DNA of 8,767 nt from Actinomycetes bacterium (GTDB lineage Bacteria > Actinomycetota > Actinomycetes > Mycobacteriales > Mycobacteriaceae): contig JAEZKH010000340.1 in the NCBI GenBank assembly GCA_023415515.1, positions 1-8,767 on the forward strand. The letters are read 5' to 3'. The notes below the pieces were generated by a model. The model made no database searches, was not told the origin of the DNA, and saw only the letters and a list, made by a program, of their open reading frames with translations. Both the position numbers and the translations under genes were made by a program. Below, piece by piece: positions 6,760 through 8,767 of the stretch (its first letter is position 1; the number at the start of each line of letters is the position of its first letter).

Positions 6760-8673
6760 TCAGGTGGCCTGCAGCGTCAGCGGCGGGCCGGGATCGGGTG
6801 AGAGCGGGATGTTCTCCCGTTGCAGCAACCAGCTTGCGATGTTGTGGAACAGCGGTGCCATCGTCGTACCGGGCTGCCCGTCTGCGGTCCGGTGCGGGTT
6901 GTCGGCCATGATGCCCACGACGTAGCGCGGGTCGTCGGTGGTGACCATTCCCGCAAAGGTGATCCAGTAGACGTCGCTGTAATAGCAGCCGCAGGCCGGG
7001 TTGATCTTCTGCGCGGTGCCGGTCTTGCCGGAGAGTTGGTATCCCTCGACCGCTCCGGTCGAGCCCGTGCCCTGTTGCGTCCCCATCGGGTCACGCTGAA
7101 GCGTGGCACGCAGCATGTTGCGTACGGTCTGGGCGGCCTGCGGGGAGACGACGCGCACACCGTCGGGGCGGGGCTCCTCGGTGCGGGTGCCGTCGGGCGC
7201 GATGGTCGCCTTGACGACGCGCGGCGGAATTCGCATTCCGTCGTTGGCGATTGCCTGATACATGCCTGTCATCTGCAACAGGGTCATCGAAAGCCCCTGT
7301 CCGATCGGCAGGTTCGAGAAGGTGCTGCCCGACCACAGGTCGATGGGCGGCACCAGGCCCGCGCTCTCGCCGGGCAGTCCGACGTCGGTCCGCTGACCGA
7401 GGCCGAACTTCTCCAGCATCTCGTAGTAGCGCTCGGGGCCGATTCGCTGGGCCAGCATCAGTGTGCCGACGTTCGACGACTTACCGAAGACTCCCGTGGT
7501 GGTGTAAGGCATCACGCCGTGTTCCCACGCGTCGCCGACGGTGACGCCGCCCATGTCGATCGAGCCGGGAACCTGCAGCACCTCGTCGGGGTTGGACAGT
7601 CCGAATTCGATGACCGACGCGGCGGTGACGATCTTGTTCACCGATCCCGGCTCGAACGGCGACGACACCGCGGGATTGCCGAGTTGGCGATCCTCCTGCC
7701 TGCCGATGTCCTGGCTCGGATCGAACGTGTTGTCGTTCGCCATCGCAAGCACCTCACCGGTTTTGGCATCGAGGACCACAGCCGAGAGATTCTCGGCGCC
7801 GGAGGCGTTCTTGGCCTGCTGAACCTGCTGCTGGACGTAGAACTGGATGTCGTCGTCGAGGGTGAGCTGGACGGTGGAGCCGTTGACAGCGGTGTGCCGG
7901 TTGCGGTAGCTGCCGGGGATCACCACACCGTCGGAACCCCGGTCGTAGGTGACCGACCCGTCGGTGCCCGCGAGGACCGCGTCCATCGAGTCCTCGAGGC
8001 CGAGCAGCCCGTGCCCGTCCCAGTCGATGCCTCCGACGATGTTGGCCGCAAGCGATCCGCCGGGGTACTGCCGGAGATCCTGGCGCTCGGACCCCACCTC
8101 GGGGAACTTCTTCGAAATCGCCTCTGCGAGTGCGGGATCGACGGCCCTGGCGAGATAGACGAACGACTCGTTGCTCTTCAGTTTCTTCAGCACGGTCTTG
8201 GCGTCGGGCTTGTTGTCGAGCCGCGATGCCACCTCGGCGGCGATGGCGCGCAGCCGCGCCTCGGGTTCGGGCGCGTCCGGGGACTTCTGCCTGGCCTCGG
8301 CGAGTTGCTTGCGGATCTTCACCGGCTGGAACGTGAGCGCTCGTGCCTCGATGGTGAAGGCCAGCTTGTCGTTGTTGCGGTCGACGATGCTGCCGCGCAC
8401 GGCCTTGTCGACATCGGTGACCTTGAGCTGGCTTGCCGCCTCGGCCCGTAGCCCGGCGGCCCGCGGCACCTGCAGGTTGAAAAGCTGCGCGGCGGCGATG
8501 ACGAGCACGAGAAAGATGACGGCGTTACCTGTGCGGTGCCGGAACACGAATGACGCACTGCGCAGACCCGTATCGGTGACCGGCGCCCTGGTGCGGCGGG
8601 CACGGGCCGACCGCGGCTGCGGCGAGGTCTTCTGGCCGGTCTTCTCGCCGCCCTTTGCGGTGCGGCGGCTCAC
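6760..8673 (-). CDS. pbpB: Class B penicillin-binding protein, septal transpeptidase PbpB (FtsI/PBP3)
   Basis: Membrane-anchored D,D-transpeptidase that cross-links septal peptidoglycan and partners FtsW. It has 637 residues. Layout: a basic, Arg/Lys-rich cytoplasmic N-terminus (1-48); one transmembrane segment (about 51-66); a pedestal domain starting with RGSIVDRN (93-100) and including DLRQYPGGSLAA (199-210); then the transpeptidase domain. The active-site motifs are all present: SVNK (344-347, Ser344 the acylated serine), SSN (399-401) and KTGT (550-553). A CGC pair (Cys561, Cys563) follows shortly after the KTG motif, as in M. tuberculosis PbpB. The start is GTG at 8673, giving the VSR beginning also annotated for M. 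tuberculosis. It overlaps the upstream stop as GTGA, and no other start codon exists in this frame up to the window edge. The N-terminal tail is about 40 residues shorter than in M. tuberculosis PbpB. The end, DPGPPLTLQAT, matches the mycobacterial C-terminus. Confidence 0.98.
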   Translation of the reverse strand: MSRRTAKGGEKTGQKTSPQPRSARARRTRAPVTDTGLRSASFVFRHRTGNAVIFLVLVIAAAQLFNLQVPRAAGLRAEAASQLKVTDVDKAVRGSIVDRNNDKLAFTIEARALTFQPVKIRKQLAEARQKSPDAPEPEARLRAIAAEVASRLDNKPDAKTVLKKLKSNESFVYLARAVDPALAEAISKKFPEVGSERQDLRQYPGGSLAANIVGGIDWDGHGLLGLEDSMDAVLAGTDGSVTYDRGSDGVVIPGSYRNRHTAVNGSTVQLTLDDDIQFYVQQQVQQAKNASGAENLSAVVLDAKTGEVLAMANDNTFDPSQDIGRQEDRQLGNPAVSSPFEPGSVNKIVTAASVIEFGLSNPDEVLQVPGSIDMGGVTVGDAWEHGVMPYTTTGVFGKSSNVGTLMLAQRIGPERYYEMLEKFGLGQRTDVGLPGESAGLVPPIDLWSGSTFSNLPIGQGLSMTLLQMTGMYQAIANDGMRIPPRVVKATIAPDGTRTEEPRPDGVRVVSPQAAQTVRNMLRATLQRDPMGTQQGTGSTGAVEGYQLSGKTGTAQKINPACGCYYSDVYWITFAGMVTTDDPRYVVGIMADNPHRTADGQPGTTMAPLFHNIASWLLQRENIPLSPDPGPPLTLQAT

Positions 8674-8767
8674 GTCGGCGATCCCGGCACGGTCAGCGGA
8701 GTGGTGGGCGGCGCTTCTGCGGGCGGCGCCTCTGCGGGTGGCGCTTCTGCGGGTGGCTGCGCGGGCC
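8670..8767 (-). CDS. C-terminal end of a Pro/Ala-rich protein, likely the Rv2164c-type membrane protein upstream of pbpB
   Basis: Only the last 31 codons and the stop lie in the window. The frame ending in TGA at 8672-8670 reads as a low-complexity tail with PPAEA repeated three times, then PPTTPLTVPGSPT. The stop overlaps the pbpB GTG as GTGA. In mycobacteria the gene directly upstream of pbpB is the conserved proline-rich membrane protein of the Rv2164c type. It is a small single-pass protein with a coiled coil and a long Pro-rich tail, regarded as FtsL-like by position and topology. The tail seen here fits that, but no diagnostic domain is visible, so the identity rests on context. The other two frames give Arg/Gln- and Arg/Ala-rich products; one of them is open to the edge and continues into pbpB without a start codon. 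Confidence 0.7.
   Translation of the reverse strand, partial: PAQPPAEAPPAEAPPAEAPPTTPLTVPGSPT
8710..8754 (-). repeat. Three tandem 15-base units encoding PPAEA
   Basis: Three consecutive 15-base units lie in the tail of the partial Pro/Ala-rich gene, with a degraded copy (PAQPP) before them at the window edge. The differences between units are synonymous (CCA/CCG and GAA/GAG), so the pentapeptide is kept exactly. The array is in frame and lies wholly within coding sequence. Confidence 0.85.

Noticed and set aside
6719..6764. Terminator between pbpB and murE
   Set aside because: The only complementarity is six bases across a 33-base loop with no following T run, so it does not resemble an intrinsic terminator.
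6820..8451. Long plus-strand open frame (543 codons) opposite pbpB
   Set aside because: It is an antisense shadow of pbpB, which has all its catalytic motifs. The shadow has no family features.
8710..8767. Short direct repeats as a CRISPR or satellite array
   Set aside because: The units are contiguous 15-base codon repeats without spacers, in frame with a Pro/Ala-rich protein tail.
1..8767. A novel defence, mobile or biosynthetic system hidden in the window
   Set aside because: Nearly every base is accounted for by seven conserved dcw-cluster genes on one strand. No integrase, transposase, inverted terminal repeat, tRNA or unexplained gene was found.

Overview
The window is a stretch of a division and cell wall (dcw) cluster from a high-GC actinomycete, almost certainly a member of the Mycobacteriaceae. 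The evidence is residue-level similarity to remembered M. tuberculosis FtsW, MurD, MurX/MraY, MurF, MurE and PbpB. The gene order (Rv2164c-like, pbpB, murE, murF, mraY, murD, ftsW) and the GTG/ATG starts also fit. No search was run. The species cannot be named; protein divergence suggests a non-tuberculous, Mycolicibacterium-like organism.

All genes are on the minus strand, so transcription runs from right to left. From 8767 downward the order is: the last 31 codons of a Pro/Ala-rich protein (Rv2164c-like position); pbpB (8673-6760); a 43-base gap; murE (6716-5193); murF (5196-3715); mraY (3718-2639); murD (2637-1204); and ftsW (1201 to beyond base 1, C-terminal tail missing). Three junctions are 4-base stop/start overlaps (GTGA at pbpB, ATGA at murF and at mraY). 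Two others are separated by 1 and 2 bases. The pbpB-murE gap is the only real intergenic space and carries a weak candidate -10 element. There is no stretch over 300 bases without a gene, and no RNA gene, mobile element or CRISPR array was seen.

The genes form one pathway. MurD, MurE and MurF add D-Glu, meso-diaminopimelate (MurE has the DNPR motif) and D-Ala-D-Ala to the UDP-MurNAc peptide in the cytoplasm. MraY moves the finished phospho-MurNAc-pentapeptide to the lipid carrier, giving lipid I. FtsW (glycan polymerase) and PbpB (class B transpeptidase) build septal peptidoglycan from the resulting lipid II. MurC and MurG are expected just beyond the left edge.

I see no undescribed system; this is conserved core machinery. 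The points worth a second look are local. MurF has an altered GEMxELG motif (GEWPQLG) with a compensating-indel look. murD and murF each have a short patch of very un-mycobacterial codon use holding the only two TTA codons I found. There is also a possible near-leaderless promoter before murE.
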